Assembly (NCBI RefSeq): GCF_002220865.2
Contig: NZ_NHRJ02000017.1
Coordinates: 22,133 to 86,132 of the forward strand
Length of the DNA: 64,000 bases
Origin: Paenibacillus xerothermodurans
Lineage (GTDB): Bacteria > Bacillota > Bacilli > Paenibacillales > NBRC-103111
Reading direction: 5' to 3'
Position 1 is the first letter of the stretch; each line of letters begins with the position of its first letter. A program made the position numbers and the translations under genes. A model generated the notes under the pieces. That model was not told where the DNA came from. It did not search any database and saw nothing but the letters and a program-made list of their open reading frames with translations. Shown in pieces: positions 29,224-41,059 of this stretch.

Positions 29224-30081
29224 TTATCCTTGTGCGTTTGCACCAGCCACGATCTCGGAAATCTCTTGCGTGATACTGGCCTGACGCGCCCGGTTATATG
29301 ATAATGTCAATCCATTGATCATCTTTGTCGCGTTTTTCGTAGCATTGTTCATCGCCGTCATTCTAGCTCCGAACTCACTCGCTTTTCCTTCCAAAACCGC
29401 ACTATAAACTAGCGTTTCAGCATACTTAGGCAGAAGCACTTCCAGTACGCCCTCCGGTGAAGGCTCATACTCATAATTAGCTGCTGCCGTGCCGCCAATG
29501 TCCTCCATTGGCAATAACTGCTTAACGGTAGGAATTTGGGAGATGGCATTCATAAATCTGTTGTATACCAGATACAGCCGATCATATGAACCTAGTTCAT
29601 AGTTTTTTACCGCTGCAGCGGCAACCGCTTTGATATCAGAAAAAGACGGCGAATCGGAAAGCCCCGTAACTTCTTCAACTATCTCAATATTACGCTTGCG
29701 GAAAAAATCTCTTCCCTTACGGCCGATCACAAAGACTGCATACTCGTTCGGCGAGCTATGCTTTTCTTTGATCTCCGCCATCACCTTGCGCAGTACGTTA
29801 GCGTTGTAACCGCCGGCTAGACCACGATCAGAAGTCACTACCAAGTAAGCCGTTTTCTTGATCTCACGCTTCTGCAGCATTGGGTGCTTCACGCCTTTGG
29901 TGCCTGCTGCAATGCTGGCGACCACTTCCTTCAGCTTATCCGCGTACGGACGCGCTGCTTCAGCAGCCATCTGTGCTCTTCTAAGTCTCGACGCAGCAAC
30001 CATTTCCATCGCTTTTGTGATCTGCTTGGTGTTTTGTTTGGATTTGATCTCCCGCTTAATTTCGCGCATACTTTTTGCCAT
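29224..30081 (-). CDS. atpG: ATP synthase F1 subunit gamma
   Basis: Rotor shaft of F1, 285 residues. N-terminal coiled-coil helix MREIKREIKSKQNTKQITKAMEMVAASRLRRAQ (with breaks) and C-terminal helix with NNATKNATKMINGLTLSYNRARQASITQEI are diagnostic. The ATG at 30081 (MAKSMREI) follows AGGTG by 9 nt; the upstream ATG at 30093 is inside the ribosome-site region. Confidence 0.97.
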   Translation of the reverse strand: MAKSMREIKREIKSKQNTKQITKAMEMVAASRLRRAQMAAEAARPYADKLKEVVASIAAGTKGVKHPMLQKREIKKTAYLVVTSDRGLAGGYNANVLRKVMAEIKEKHSSPNEYAVFVIGRKGRDFFRKRNIEIVEEVTGLSDSPSFSDIKAVAAAAVKNYELGSYDRLYLVYNRFMNAISQIPTVKQLLPMEDIGGTAAANYEYEPSPEGVLEVLLPKYAETLVYSAVLEGKASEFGARMTAMNNATKNATKMINGLTLSYNRARQASITQEISEIVAGANAQG

Positions 30082-30239
30082 CTGCTTGCTCACCTCTCTC
30101 TCGAAGCCTTCCCTAAGGAACAGCTTTCACTCGAAAAGCCTTGTGTTCACATTCCACACGGATGCCCGTGCCAGTCATGCCATCAGGCTGCTCCGTAAAG
30201 AGCAGCTAGAGGCATTCTTCGTTTCCCGTACAATATTAT

Positions 30240-31760
<1,521 letters not shown>

Positions 31761-31770
31761 TCACCCCTAT

Positions 31771-32322
31771 CTACAGTGCTTGAGTTTGATTCAAAGATTT
31801 GTGCAGGCGCTCAAGTTTACCCGCCAAGCTGCCGTCATACAAACGGTCGCCTATACGTACTTGAATGCCTCCGAGTAAGTTTTTATCAAGAACCGATTCC
31901 AAACGAATTTGTTTGCCTGTCAATTGACTGAAGGTGGTTCTAATGTTTTCCAATTCCGCCTCAGTCAACTCGACTGCCGTGTACACGGTTGCGTTAGCCA
32001 AACCCAGTGCATCACTGGCAATCTTCGTATAAGCTTTCGCTACTGCTTCTAGCGATTCTTCTCTTCTTCTTTCGATCAAAAGCCCGATAGTATTGAGCAC
32101 CGGCTCTGAAATTTGGGATGCAAAGATTTGCTTGATCAGCCCGATTTTCACATCTGCCCCGATTCCCGGATGTCTAATCAGCTTATACAAATCCGCATGA
32201 TCGTGTATTGCGGAAATGGTGGAGGCAAGCTCCTGCTCAATTTGAACAATCCGGTTTTGATCGCGGGCTACCTCAAACAGTGCCTGCGCGTATCTTTTAG
32301 CTGCAATTGTGTCCTGGCTCAT
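31771..32322 (-). CDS. atpH: ATP synthase F1 subunit delta
   Basis: Connects F1 to the peripheral b stalk. The 183-residue protein has the OSCP/delta signature AKRYAQALFEVARD at the N-terminus and LLGGIQVRIGDRLYDGSLAGKLERL at the C-terminus. Its ATG overlaps the end of atpF by 4 bp, so the two are translationally coupled. Confidence 0.96.
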   Translation of the reverse strand: MSQDTIAAKRYAQALFEVARDQNRIVQIEQELASTISAIHDHADLYKLIRHPGIGADVKIGLIKQIFASQISEPVLNTIGLLIERRREESLEAVAKAYTKIASDALGLANATVYTAVELTEAELENIRTTFSQLTGKQIRLESVLDKNLLGGIQVRIGDRLYDGSLAGKLERLHKSLNQTQAL

Positions 32323-32804
32323 CGATTGCCCCCTACTTCTTTCAGGTAGTGTTCAACCAATTGCTCCTGAGATTTTTCGTCGACTTGCTTCTCGATAATC
32401 TTGGAAGCGATCATTACGGACATCGCACTCACTTGATTACGCAGAGCTGCGACAGCCTTGTTCTTTTCGTTATCGATATCTTTAAGCGCTTCGTCTTTTA
32501 AACGAGCCGCCTCTGATTTAGCCAGATCAACGATTTCCTCGCCTTGCTTGCTGCTTGTTTTGCGAGCTTGTTCAATAATGTCTTGCGCTTCTTTACGCAC
32601 CGCCTGCAAAGCCTGCTGCTGTTCAGCCATCAACTTCTCAGCCTCGCGGCGGTTTTGCTCAGTGCTAGTAATTTGATCAGACAGCATGCGTCTGCGCTCT
32701 TCCATAATCTTAAACAGAGGCCCAAAAGCATATTTATTCAATAGCAAGTACAACGCGAAAAAAGATACGATCGTAAACACAAACGATTCCCAATGCCAAT
32801 CCAT
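32319..32804 (-). CDS. atpF: ATP synthase Fo subunit b
   Basis: Peripheral stalk subunit: one N-terminal membrane helix (about residues 8-25) and a long charged coiled-coil (Glu/Lys/Ala/Gln rich) to residue 161. AAAGGAG precedes the ATG at 32804. It is a single b gene, as expected for a homodimeric bacterial stalk. Confidence 0.95.
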   Translation of the reverse strand: MDWHWESFVFTIVSFFALYLLLNKYAFGPLFKIMEERRRMLSDQITSTEQNRREAEKLMAEQQQALQAVRKEAQDIIEQARKTSSKQGEEIVDLAKSEAARLKDEALKDIDNEKNKAVAALRNQVSAMSVMIASKIIEKQVDEKSQEQLVEHYLKEVGGNR

Positions 32805-32888
32805 CTAAGCCACTCCTTTCAGTGATTTCAGGCAAAACGAAGGCGTGGATGGCTTAGGCCTTCCGCGCCAAACCTAATCGTCATGGAA

Positions 32889-33997
<1,109 letters not shown>

Positions 33998-34022
33998 TAG
34001 ATAATTCCCCCCTTTCCATGCA

Positions 34023-34385
34023 CTAAGGATTTCTTTTATTTAACATAAAACCCATGAAAAGTGTTACCACTTGCACGAAAAACATGCCGATAATGGTAAA
34101 AACGAGATTGAAGTGATGAGGCAACTTTAACGCAATCATTACCCCAATAATTGCCATACACATCCTGGACAATGTCCCTAAATTAACCCGCCTACCGGTC
34201 TGTTCAGTCCGGGATAGCGCTTCAATTTTGAGAAGCAGCATCCAACCATTCACCAGGCTGATCACCATGCCCAGCATGAATCCGGCCGTGTACGTCCGAT
34301 ATGCCGGCATGAGGATCCAGACAACAAGCAGGGCAGAAAGAAACAACAGTGCGGCTCGTACGATGGGCTTTACCTGGTCACTCAT
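34023..34385 (-). CDS. atpI: ATP synthase subunit I (AtpI)
   Basis: A 120-residue protein with four hydrophobic helices, matching the AtpI family that assists c-ring assembly and magnesium/calcium transport. The ATG at 34385 shares one base with the atpZ stop (TAATG), so the genes are coupled. The longer frame to 34478 runs inside atpZ in another frame and is discounted. Confidence 0.85.
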   Translation of the reverse strand: MSDQVKPIVRAALLFLSALLVVWILMPAYRTYTAGFMLGMVISLVNGWMLLLKIEALSRTEQTGRRVNLGTLSRMCMAIIGVMIALKLPHHFNLVFTIIGMFFVQVVTLFMGFMLNKRNP

Positions 34386-34618
34386 TATTCCCGTTTGTCC
34401 TCCAGAAATTTTTTCAGTACCAGTATGATTGTCACAATACCGATCACAAATCCAACCAGTACGCCGCCAATCATCCAAGCCTTCACATCACCAAACCGAC
34501 TGCCTAACCATCTACCTACCAGATATCCTATTCCTGTGCATGCAACGATGTCTATGCCTAACGCACTGACCAAAGCAGCCGCACGCCAAGGTTGATTGTA
34601 TGGATCCTTCTCATTCAT
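34385..34618 (-). CDS. atpZ: AtpZ/AtpI-family membrane protein
   Basis: First gene of the atp operon: 77 residues, two helices with GIGYLVGRWLGSRFGDVKAWMIGGVLVGF, the glycine-rich helical hairpin of AtpZ. Such proteins are encoded at the head of F-type operons together with AtpI and are proposed to work with it in ion uptake and assembly. GTGTAGTCC precedes the ATG, so the ribosome site is weak. Confidence 0.82.
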   Translation of the reverse strand: MNEKDPYNQPWRAAALVSALGIDIVACTGIGYLVGRWLGSRFGDVKAWMIGGVLVGFVIGIVTIILVLKKFLEDKRE

Positions 34619-34644
34619 GGACTACACCCTAACAATCCTTATTT

Positions 34645-34674
34645 ATTTTATCTAACGTGGGCTCCATTTGTCAA
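34645..34674 (-). promoter_or_regulatory. Candidate sigma-A promoter of the atp operon
   Basis: Minus strand consensus TTGACA (34669-34674), 18-bp spacer, TAAAAT (34645-34650), about 30 bp upstream of atpZ. Confidence 0.65.
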
Positions 34675-34798
34675 TTAACATGCGTGACGTTTTTTTTGGT
34701 AATAAAGTTAGAAAAACCTTGTAATATCAACGTTTTCCGGGCGTTCAAACCAAACAGTATAACTGTACGCTGTGAACTTTGTCATAGGATTGTCACGG

Positions 34799-35941
34799 TT
34801 AGAATGATCTCGGCCGGTCGGCAGAGTGACCAAAATGGAACAAAATGCCTTCTACTATACGTTCAGACGCTTTGCCGTCTCCGTATGGGTTAGCCGCTTG
34901 GCTCATTTTATCGTATAACACCGGGTCCATAAGCAACGCCCGAGCCCGCGAGTACACCTTCTCTTCACTCGTGCCGACCAGTTCCAGAATCCCTGCATCA
35001 ATTCCTTCCGGCCGCTCAGTCGTATCGCGCAGAACTAGTACCGGAACCCCGAACGAAGGAGCTTCTTCCTGCAGGCCGCCTGAGTCGGTTAGAATCATAT
35101 GTGTGTGCGGATATAAATTGTGCAGTTCCAAAACGTCCAGAGGCTCGATGAGTTTGATACGCGGATGTCCGCCCAACATTTCATGCGCAGGCTCCTTCAC
35201 GGCAGGGCTTGGATGCACCGGATACACAATGGCGATATCGTCAAATTCATCGGCAATACGCCGCACGGCACGGAAAATCTCGCGGTGAGGTTCACCCTGT
35301 GCTTCTCGGCGATGGGCCGTCATGAGGATCAGCTTTTTGCCGCGAGCCCAATCCAACACCGGATGGGTGAAGCCTTCTTTCACCGTATACTGGAACACAT
35401 CGGTGACCGTGTTGCCGGTGATAAAGATGGACGATTCAGCTTTGTTCTCTTTACGCAAATTGTTGGCAGACACATCTGTAGGAGCAAAATGCAAATCCGA
35501 CAGCACGCCGGTCAATTGCCGGTTCATTTCTTCCGGGTAGGGGGACATTTTGTTCCATGTCCGCAAGCCTGCCTCCACGTGCCCGACCTGGATCTGTTGT
35601 AGGAAAGCCGCGTAGCTTGCCAAAAAGGTCGTCAGTGTGTCGCCGTGTACGAGCACCAGATCCGGCTTCTCTTCACGAAACACTGGTTCCAGTCCCTGCA
35701 GCACACGAATCGTGATCTCGTTAAGGGTCTGGCGGTCCTTCATCACATCAAGGTCGTAATCAGGTTGGATGTTGAAGGTGTCCAGCACCTGGTCAAGCAT
35801 TTGACGATGCTGCGCGGTGACGCACACCAGTGACTGGATCTGCTCCGGGTGCTTTTGCAGTTCCAGTACTAGTGGCGCCATCTTGATCGCCTCCGGCCGG
35901 GTACCGAAAATCGTTATTACTTTGATTTTTTCCTTGCTCAC
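34799..35941 (-). CDS. mnaA: UDP-N-acetylglucosamine 2-epimerase (non-hydrolysing)
   Basis: Interconverts UDP-GlcNAc and UDP-ManNAc, the donor for linkage units of teichoic acid and ManNAc-containing wall polymers. The 380-residue GT-B fold protein has VITIFGTRPEAIKMAPLV at the N-terminus, GHVEAGLRT, the catalytic-region MTAHRREAQGE, and LTDSGGLQEEAPSFGVPVLVLR. The gene lies between upp and the atp operon as in related bacteria. Together with csaB and the SLH protease in the same window it supports a pyruvylated ManNAc-type surface polymer; that link is inference. Confidence 0.94.
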   Translation of the reverse strand: MSKEKIKVITIFGTRPEAIKMAPLVLELQKHPEQIQSLVCVTAQHRQMLDQVLDTFNIQPDYDLDVMKDRQTLNEITIRVLQGLEPVFREEKPDLVLVHGDTLTTFLASYAAFLQQIQVGHVEAGLRTWNKMSPYPEEMNRQLTGVLSDLHFAPTDVSANNLRKENKAESSIFITGNTVTDVFQYTVKEGFTHPVLDWARGKKLILMTAHRREAQGEPHREIFRAVRRIADEFDDIAIVYPVHPSPAVKEPAHEMLGGHPRIKLIEPLDVLELHNLYPHTHMILTDSGGLQEEAPSFGVPVLVLRDTTERPEGIDAGILELVGTSEEKVYSRARALLMDPVLYDKMSQAANPYGDGKASERIVEGILFHFGHSADRPRSF

Positions 35942-36000
35942 GTGATCGTTCCCCCTGTTTTATAAGAACTAGTGATTGTCGCCGCGGTCGTCGCCCCATA

Positions 36001-36630
36001 TTACTTGGTGCCGAATAAGCGGTCGCCGGCGTCTCCAAGACCAGGGATGATATAGCCATGTTCGTCCAAGTAGTCATCTATGGCTGCAACATATATGTCT
36101 ACGTCCGGATGCGCTTTTTGTACGGCTTGGACGCCTTCCGGTGCGGCAATCAAACACATCAGCTTGATCTGTGTGCACTGTCTCGCTTTCAATGCGGTGA
36201 TCGCGGCGTTCGCTGAACCGCCTGTTGCAAGCATCGGATCGATAACGATTAACTCCCTTTCCTGTACATCGGTTGGCAGTTTGGCGTAATACTCTACCGG
36301 TTCCAGGGTTTGCGGATCACGATATAATCCGATGTGGCCCACTTTGGCCGCGGGCACCAGCTGCAGAATGCCGTCCACCATCCCAAGTCCTGCACGTAAA
36401 ATAGGAATGAGTCCCAGCATCCGGCCTGAAATGACATTGCACTCGGCGGTGGCAACAGGGGTTTGTACCTGCACCTTTTCTAAAGGGATGTCTCTTGTAA
36501 TCTCGTAAGCCATAAGGGTGGCGACTTCATCCACCAGCTCTCGAAAATCCTTCGTAGTGGTAACTTTGTCCCGAATCAATGTGAGCTTATGCTGAATCAG
36601 CGGATGGTCACACACAAATACTTTTCCCAT
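36001..36630 (-). CDS. upp: Uracil phosphoribosyltransferase
   Basis: Salvages uracil to UMP with PRPP. The 209-residue protein has the PRPP-binding loop [16 protein letters not shown] and the uracil-binding [17 protein letters not shown] at the C-terminus. The frame extends to 36738, but the conserved start [17 protein letters not shown] at ATG 36630 has AAGGGGAA upstream, and the promoter lies inside the longer frame. Confidence 0.97.
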   Translation of the reverse strand: MGKVFVCDHPLIQHKLTLIRDKVTTTKDFRELVDEVATLMAYEITRDIPLEKVQVQTPVATAECNVISGRMLGLIPILRAGLGMVDGILQLVPAAKVGHIGLYRDPQTLEPVEYYAKLPTDVQERELIVIDPMLATGGSANAAITALKARQCTQIKLMCLIAAPEGVQAVQKAHPDVDIYVAAIDDYLDEHGYIIPGLGDAGDRLFGTK

Positions 36631-36661
36631 TCTATCTTCCCCTTTACGCCAAATCCTGTCC

Positions 36662-36670
36662 ATTATAACA
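36662..36670 (-). promoter_or_regulatory. Candidate extended -10 promoter of upp
   Basis: Minus strand TGTTATAAT (perfect TATAAT preceded by TGn), 32 bp upstream of the upp start; no good -35 box at 17 bp, which an extended -10 can tolerate. Confidence 0.5.
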
Positions 36671-36848
36671 CAGATGCCGTTAGTTATCCTAGCGAAGCAT
36701 CTGCTGCCGCAAAGCACACTGTGCACGAGATACGCCATGCGAGGCGGCCTCCCACCACAAAAATTACAGTGCGCCTAATAATAAGATATTTTTCACTAAA
36801 ATTAGTATTTGTAGCAGCTGGGTTCTGCTCTAATTTTGCCCAGCGCAC

Positions 36849-36878
36849 AAAAAAAGAGCCGACGCAACGCGCCAGCTC
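36849..36878 (-). terminator. Rho-independent terminator of glyA
   Basis: GC-rich hairpin (GAGC...GCGC/GCGT...GCTC) followed by seven T on the minus strand, 12 bp after the glyA stop. Confidence 0.85.
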
Positions 36879-36889
36879 CCCCACGGTGA

Positions 36890-38137
36890 TTAATATTTCA
36901 AGCCTGCATATAGCGGGAATTGTGCAGTCAAATCTCTTACCATGCCGCGCGCTTTGTCAAGCACAGCAGCGTCCGTAGGATTCTTCAATGTTAGAGCAAT
37001 GATTTTGGCGATTGTTTTCATCGCTTGTTTATCCATGCCACGCGATGTGGCTGCCGGGGTGCCCAGACGGATACCGCTCGTAATCATCGGTTTCGCCGGA
37101 TCAAATGGAATGGCGTTCTTATTCACTGTGACGCCTACTTCGTCCAGCAAGTGTTCAGCATCTCTGCCGCTGATGTTTAGGTTGCGGAGATCTATAAGCA
37201 TCAGATGGTTATCTGTTCCGCCGGATACGAGATCGATACCTTCCGATAGCAATGCTTCCGATAAGGCCTTTGCGTTATCTACTACGTTTTGCGCATACGT
37301 TTTGAATTCTGGTTGTAGTGCTTCGCCTATAGCTACGGCTTTTGCTGCGATGATATGCATCAACGGTCCGCCTTGCGTACCTGGGAACACCGCTTTATCG
37401 ATCGCAGCCGCCCACGGCTGACGGCACAAGATCATGCCGCCGCGCGGGCCGCGAAGCGTTTTATGTGTGGTCGTAGTCACAAAGTGAGCATGCGGCACGG
37501 GATTAGGATGCAAACCGGCAGCCACAAGCCCTGCAATATGAGCCATGTCGACCATGAACAAAGCGCCTACATCATTGGCGATTTGTGCCAAAGCTTCGAA
37601 ATCGATAGTGCGCGGATAAGCGCTGGCGCCGGCTACGATTAGGCGGGGCTTATGTTTAAACGCCGCTTTCCGCACCTCGTTATAGTCGATGTGCGCATCG
37701 CTTTCTCTCACGCCATAGGAAACGAAGTTGTAAAGTATGCCGGATGCATTCACCGGACTGCCGTGGGTCAAGTGACCACCATGCGCTAAGCTCATACCAA
37801 GGACGGTATCTCCCGGCTTCAGCGCTGCAAGGTACACGGCCATGTTGGCTTGTGCGCCGGAATGCGGCTGTACGTTTACATGGTCGGCTCCGAACAATTC
37901 TTTCGCGCGGTCGCGAGCGATATCTTCTACGATATCTACATGCTCACAGCCGCCGTAGTAGCGTTTCCCCGGATAGCCCTCCGCGTATTTATTGGTCAGG
38001 ACAGTGCCCATTGCTTGTAGTACCGCTTCACTGACGAAGTTCTCTGAAGCGATCAGCTCGATCTTATCACGTTGACGACCAAGCTCCAGATTCATGGCCT
38101 CAACGATTTTAGGGTCCTGCTTGCGCAATTGTTCCAC
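36890..38137 (-). CDS. glyA: Serine hydroxymethyltransferase
   Basis: PLP enzyme that converts serine and tetrahydrofolate to glycine and methylene-THF, the main one-carbon source. The 415-residue protein has the SHMT signature: [28 protein letters not shown], and the PLP-lysine segment [16 protein letters not shown]. It sits between the YwlG homologue and upp as in Bacillus, and is closed by its own terminator. Confidence 0.97.
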   Translation of the reverse strand: MEQLRKQDPKIVEAMNLELGRQRDKIELIASENFVSEAVLQAMGTVLTNKYAEGYPGKRYYGGCEHVDIVEDIARDRAKELFGADHVNVQPHSGAQANMAVYLAALKPGDTVLGMSLAHGGHLTHGSPVNASGILYNFVSYGVRESDAHIDYNEVRKAAFKHKPRLIVAGASAYPRTIDFEALAQIANDVGALFMVDMAHIAGLVAAGLHPNPVPHAHFVTTTTHKTLRGPRGGMILCRQPWAAAIDKAVFPGTQGGPLMHIIAAKAVAIGEALQPEFKTYAQNVVDNAKALSEALLSEGIDLVSGGTDNHLMLIDLRNLNISGRDAEHLLDEVGVTVNKNAIPFDPAKPMITSGIRLGTPAATSRGMDKQAMKTIAKIIALTLKNPTDAAVLDKARGMVRDLTAQFPLYAGLKY

Positions 38138-38211
38138 AGTGGTTCCTCCTTGGGTTTCTCTATTATATTTTTTTATAATGGAATAATTTCATCTTCATCG
38201 CGCTCTTGTGG

Positions 38212-38874
38212 CTAACTACATGTATCTACTTTGTCGGCCGGACCCGCAGCGTCTGCATCAGAAGAATACACCGCACGTGCCCCGCCAATCAGTTTTGGCC
38301 GTGTGTGTGCCATTTGGACCGGGGCGTGGCCAATCATTCGAATCGACGGCCGGAGCGGCACCGCCACCGGCTTCAAATGCATCCCAATCAACGTACCGCC
38401 GATGTCAATTCCGGCATGGGCTTGAATTGATTCGACCACACAGGCTTCACGCAGATGCTTGAAAGCATACGAGGCCATCGAGCCCCCGGCTCGGGGAATT
38501 GGGACCACCGATACCTCTTCCAAACGGTACTCGCGCATCACTTGCCGTTCTACCACTAAAGCGCGGTTCAAGTGCTCGCAGCATTGAAAGACGGGGTAGA
38601 ATCCAACATCCGCCCGGACAGCCTGAATCGCATCGAATAAATACTGCGCCACCTCTTCCGTGCCTGACGTGCCAATATGCTGTCCAAGCACTTCACTTGT
38701 GCTGGTCCCAAGCACGACGAGTTGCCCGGCCTGCAATCGGCCGGCCTCCACAAGCTCACGCAGCACCTGCTCGGCTTGAGCCCGGATGACACTGATGTCC
38801 CATTCGCCGGACAGTGATATGAGGTTGTCGTTAGCAGCTTTTGCCGATCCGGTTGTATGATCTGCACCGCTCAT
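38212..38874 (-). CDS. UPF0340 / TIGR01440 family protein (YwlG-like)
   Basis: About 220 residues. Family features are VVLGTSTSEVLGQHIGTSGTEEVA and a C-terminal part with HAGIDIGGTLIGMHLKPVAVP. Function is unknown; the family is found in Firmicutes between rpiB and glyA, as here. Four start codons run in tandem (38883, 38880, 38877, 38874) after AGAGAGG; 38874 or 38877 gives the best spacing. Cys residues in FQCCEHLNRAL are conserved-looking but their role is not known. Confidence 0.85.
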   Translation of the reverse strand: MSGADHTTGSAKAANDNLISLSGEWDISVIRAQAEQVLRELVEAGRLQAGQLVVLGTSTSEVLGQHIGTSGTEEVAQYLFDAIQAVRADVGFYPVFQCCEHLNRALVVERQVMREYRLEEVSVVPIPRAGGSMASYAFKHLREACVVESIQAHAGIDIGGTLIGMHLKPVAVPLRPSIRMIGHAPVQMAHTRPKLIGGARAVYSSDADAAGPADKVDTCS

Positions 38875-38906
38875 CATCATCACCTCTCTCAGGCGGACAG
38901 TCCCGC

Positions 38907-39365
38907 TTATGGATGGATAGTGTATTTCTCTTCCAGTGCTTTTACCTTGTTAATCCGGTTTTGATGTCGTTCACCTTGGGAAAAATCCGTTTCCAGCCAA
39001 ATTCTAATGATCTCCTGCGCCACCCCGGGTCCGATCACACGTTCTCCCAGGGCGAGTACATTAGTGTCGTTATGCTCCCGAGTCGCTTTTGCTGAGAATA
39101 AATCATGTACTAAAGCACAACGGATGCCGGGAATTTTGTTCGCCGCAATGGTCATCCCGATGCCCGTACCGCAAATCAGAATTCCTTTATCGACATCTTC
39201 CGCTACCACCTGTTCGCACACTGCAATGGCATAGTCCGGGTAGTCGACCGAATCCGAGCAGTTACAACCTAAATCCGATACCTGGTGTCCCAATGACTCG
39301 ATAAAACTGATAAGTTCATCCTTCAAACGCACACCTGCGTGATCGGCTCCTATTGCAATTTTCAA
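38907..39365 (-). CDS. rpiB: Ribose-5-phosphate isomerase B
   Basis: Interconverts ribose-5-P and ribulose-5-P (some relatives act on allose-6-P). The 152-residue protein has KIAIGADHAGVRLKDEL, the catalytic-Cys region GILICGTGIGMTIAANK and DTNVLALGERVIG. The TTG at 39365 has AGGAGG 8-9 nt upstream and gives the standard N-terminus; the frame to 39491 would run through the upstream terminator and is rejected. Confidence 0.95.
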   Translation of the reverse strand: MKIAIGADHAGVRLKDELISFIESLGHQVSDLGCNCSDSVDYPDYAIAVCEQVVAEDVDKGILICGTGIGMTIAANKIPGIRCALVHDLFSAKATREHNDTNVLALGERVIGPGVAQEIIRIWLETDFSQGERHQNRINKVKALEEKYTIHP

Positions 39366-39421
39366 CGTGATCGCCTCCTGATTCTGGTTAGCTGCATTAT
39401 AACCCAAATCTTGCAGAAACG

Positions 39422-39464
39422 AAAAAAGAGCATGCCGCGTGCTATGCGCACAACGATGCTCTTT
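39422..39464 (-). terminator. Rho-independent terminator after the ywlE-like gene
   Basis: AAAGAGCAT/ATGCTCTTT stem with a structured GC-rich loop and T6 on the minus strand. It separates the phosphatase from rpiB, so rpiB needs its own promoter in the ~55-bp gap. Confidence 0.82.
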
Positions 39465-39627
39465 GCCCAGGCGACCGGCCGTATGCCCCAATGCTCCACT
39501 GTGGTTACACCCACTCGTCGCCAGTTACACCGGGTCCTTTAATAATAACATTATCATAACGGAAATTTTAGTCAGTGTAAAGACCAAAAAAGTGCAGCTC
39601 AGCGTCATCCGCCTGCGGGAAAGCAGC

Positions 39628-40206
39628 TTACGCTTTGAGCTTCCTCACTAACTTCTGCAAACAATTTTCTATGTCTTGAGCACACTCCCTGTACAAGAAC
39701 ATAGGGCCGCCATACGGATCGGCTATATCGTAGTCGGGCAGCTCCCGCTCCAACGAGCGTATGCGCGCCCGCTCTTCATTAGTTATTGGTTGGGACAATG
39801 CGCGCTTCAGTTCAACATCGGCCACCAGCTTTCCCAATTCGGCCAGTCGTTGTAACGTTTTCGGATCGTCCTCAACAAACTCTTTTAACGTAAAGATCTT
39901 TTCCACAGAATGGGGAAACTGCTGTATCGCATTCTGTTTGTGTGCGGACGTCATGGTTAGCACCACATCCGCCCAATTCAGCAGATTTGCAGTAAGTGCA
40001 GTCGAACGCATGTCGCGGCTGCATCCCTTTTCCTGCAATACAGCTGCCGCATGTCCGGACACAGGCGCACCATCCATGGCGGCCACGCCGGCAGAGCGGA
40101 CTTCCACATGGTTCAAGCCCTGCTCCTTAAGCATCCGGCGCAATATGCCTTCGGCCATTGGACTGCGGCAGGTATTGCCGGTGCAAACGAATAGAATTCG
40201 GTTCAT
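39628..40206 (-). CDS. ywlE: Low-molecular-weight phosphatase, probable protein arginine phosphatase (YwlE-like)
   Basis: LMW tyrosine phosphatase fold: P-loop FVCTGNTCRSPMAEG at the N-terminus and the general-acid DPYGG near the end. The P-loop has Thr where tyrosine-specific members usually have Ile (CxGNICRS); in Bacillus YwlE this Thr directs the enzyme to phospho-arginine, so arginine phosphatase is the better call. At 192 residues it is about 40 longer than YwlE; the extra sequence lies in the middle (around FVEDDPKTLQRLAELGKL and following). ATG 40206 opens the conserved N-terminus. Neighbours rpiB and mntP match the Bacillus ywl cluster. Confidence 0.85.
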   Translation of the reverse strand: MNRILFVCTGNTCRSPMAEGILRRMLKEQGLNHVEVRSAGVAAMDGAPVSGHAAAVLQEKGCSRDMRSTALTANLLNWADVVLTMTSAHKQNAIQQFPHSVEKIFTLKEFVEDDPKTLQRLAELGKLVADVELKRALSQPITNEERARIRSLERELPDYDIADPYGGPMFLYRECAQDIENCLQKLVRKLKA

Positions 40207-40343
40207 CGCAGACCCTGCCTTTCTGATCATGATGCGGCTGTAAAAAGAGCCATGCTCCTATTGTACCTCAAAATCGAGAAAATATGGACCCCGGGCGCGC
40301 TGTGTATGCGCATTTGCCAGCTCCCATACTTCAATTGGCAGTA

Positions 40344-40907
40344 TCACAACAGAAACTTGATTCCAAACAGCAGCAGAATACCGCCCCCCACAGCTTCTCC
40401 ATAGACACCAACCCAACGTCCCATATTTCGGCCGAGCATTAACCCTGCGATTGCCATCACGCCGCCGACCGTACCGAACATCAGGACTGTGAGTACCATA
40501 TCCCCCGCGAACATGCCAAGCGAGACCCCAACTGAGAACGAGTCAATGCTCACGCTTAACGCGAATAACAGCATGCCCCATAATGTGCGATGGTCGAAGG
40601 ATGCGATTTCTTCCCCCCGCAAGGAACTGTAGATCATGTGTGCGCCGAGTAGAACGAGAAGGATACCGCCGGCTTTGGTCGCCACGCCTCCCAAAAGATA
40701 TCCCACATACTCTCCGGTCACCATACCGAGCAGTGGCATAATCATATGAAATATTGCAATCAAAATACTTAATTTTAATACATGAAGTTTACGAATCCCC
40801 TTCATACCGATGCCAATTCCCAGGGACAGCGCATCCAAGCCCAAAGCGACAGCCATGATTAGTATCGCCAAGAATTGTCCGATCATCAGTGGTGATGCCA
40901 ATGCCAT
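40344..40907 (-). CDS. mntP: Manganese efflux pump MntP
   Basis: Exports Mn2+ across the cytoplasmic membrane. The 187-residue protein has six hydrophobic helices and the two inverted-repeat acidic motifs ALGLDALSLGIGIGM and SVSIDSFSVGVSLGM. ATG 40907 is preceded by GGGGGTAAGTGGAAC; the longer frame to 41003 would add a hydrophilic stretch and is less likely. Bacillus ywlD occupies the same slot. Confidence 0.92.
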   Translation of the reverse strand: MALASPLMIGQFLAILIMAVALGLDALSLGIGIGMKGIRKLHVLKLSILIAIFHMIMPLLGMVTGEYVGYLLGGVATKAGGILLVLLGAHMIYSSLRGEEIASFDHRTLWGMLLFALSVSIDSFSVGVSLGMFAGDMVLTVLMFGTVGGVMAIAGLMLGRNMGRWVGVYGEAVGGGILLLFGIKFLL

Positions 40908-41059
40908 GTTCCACTTACCCCCTGTCCCGTTCCTAAACAAACATATGCGGACAAGAAAGCAAACATGCCTGATGGGCGTAAGGGGCGTGGGGTGGTGAGC
41001 CACACACCGTATCTGACATCGGTATCGTGATACGTGTACATAGAATACTGAGCGCAGAT

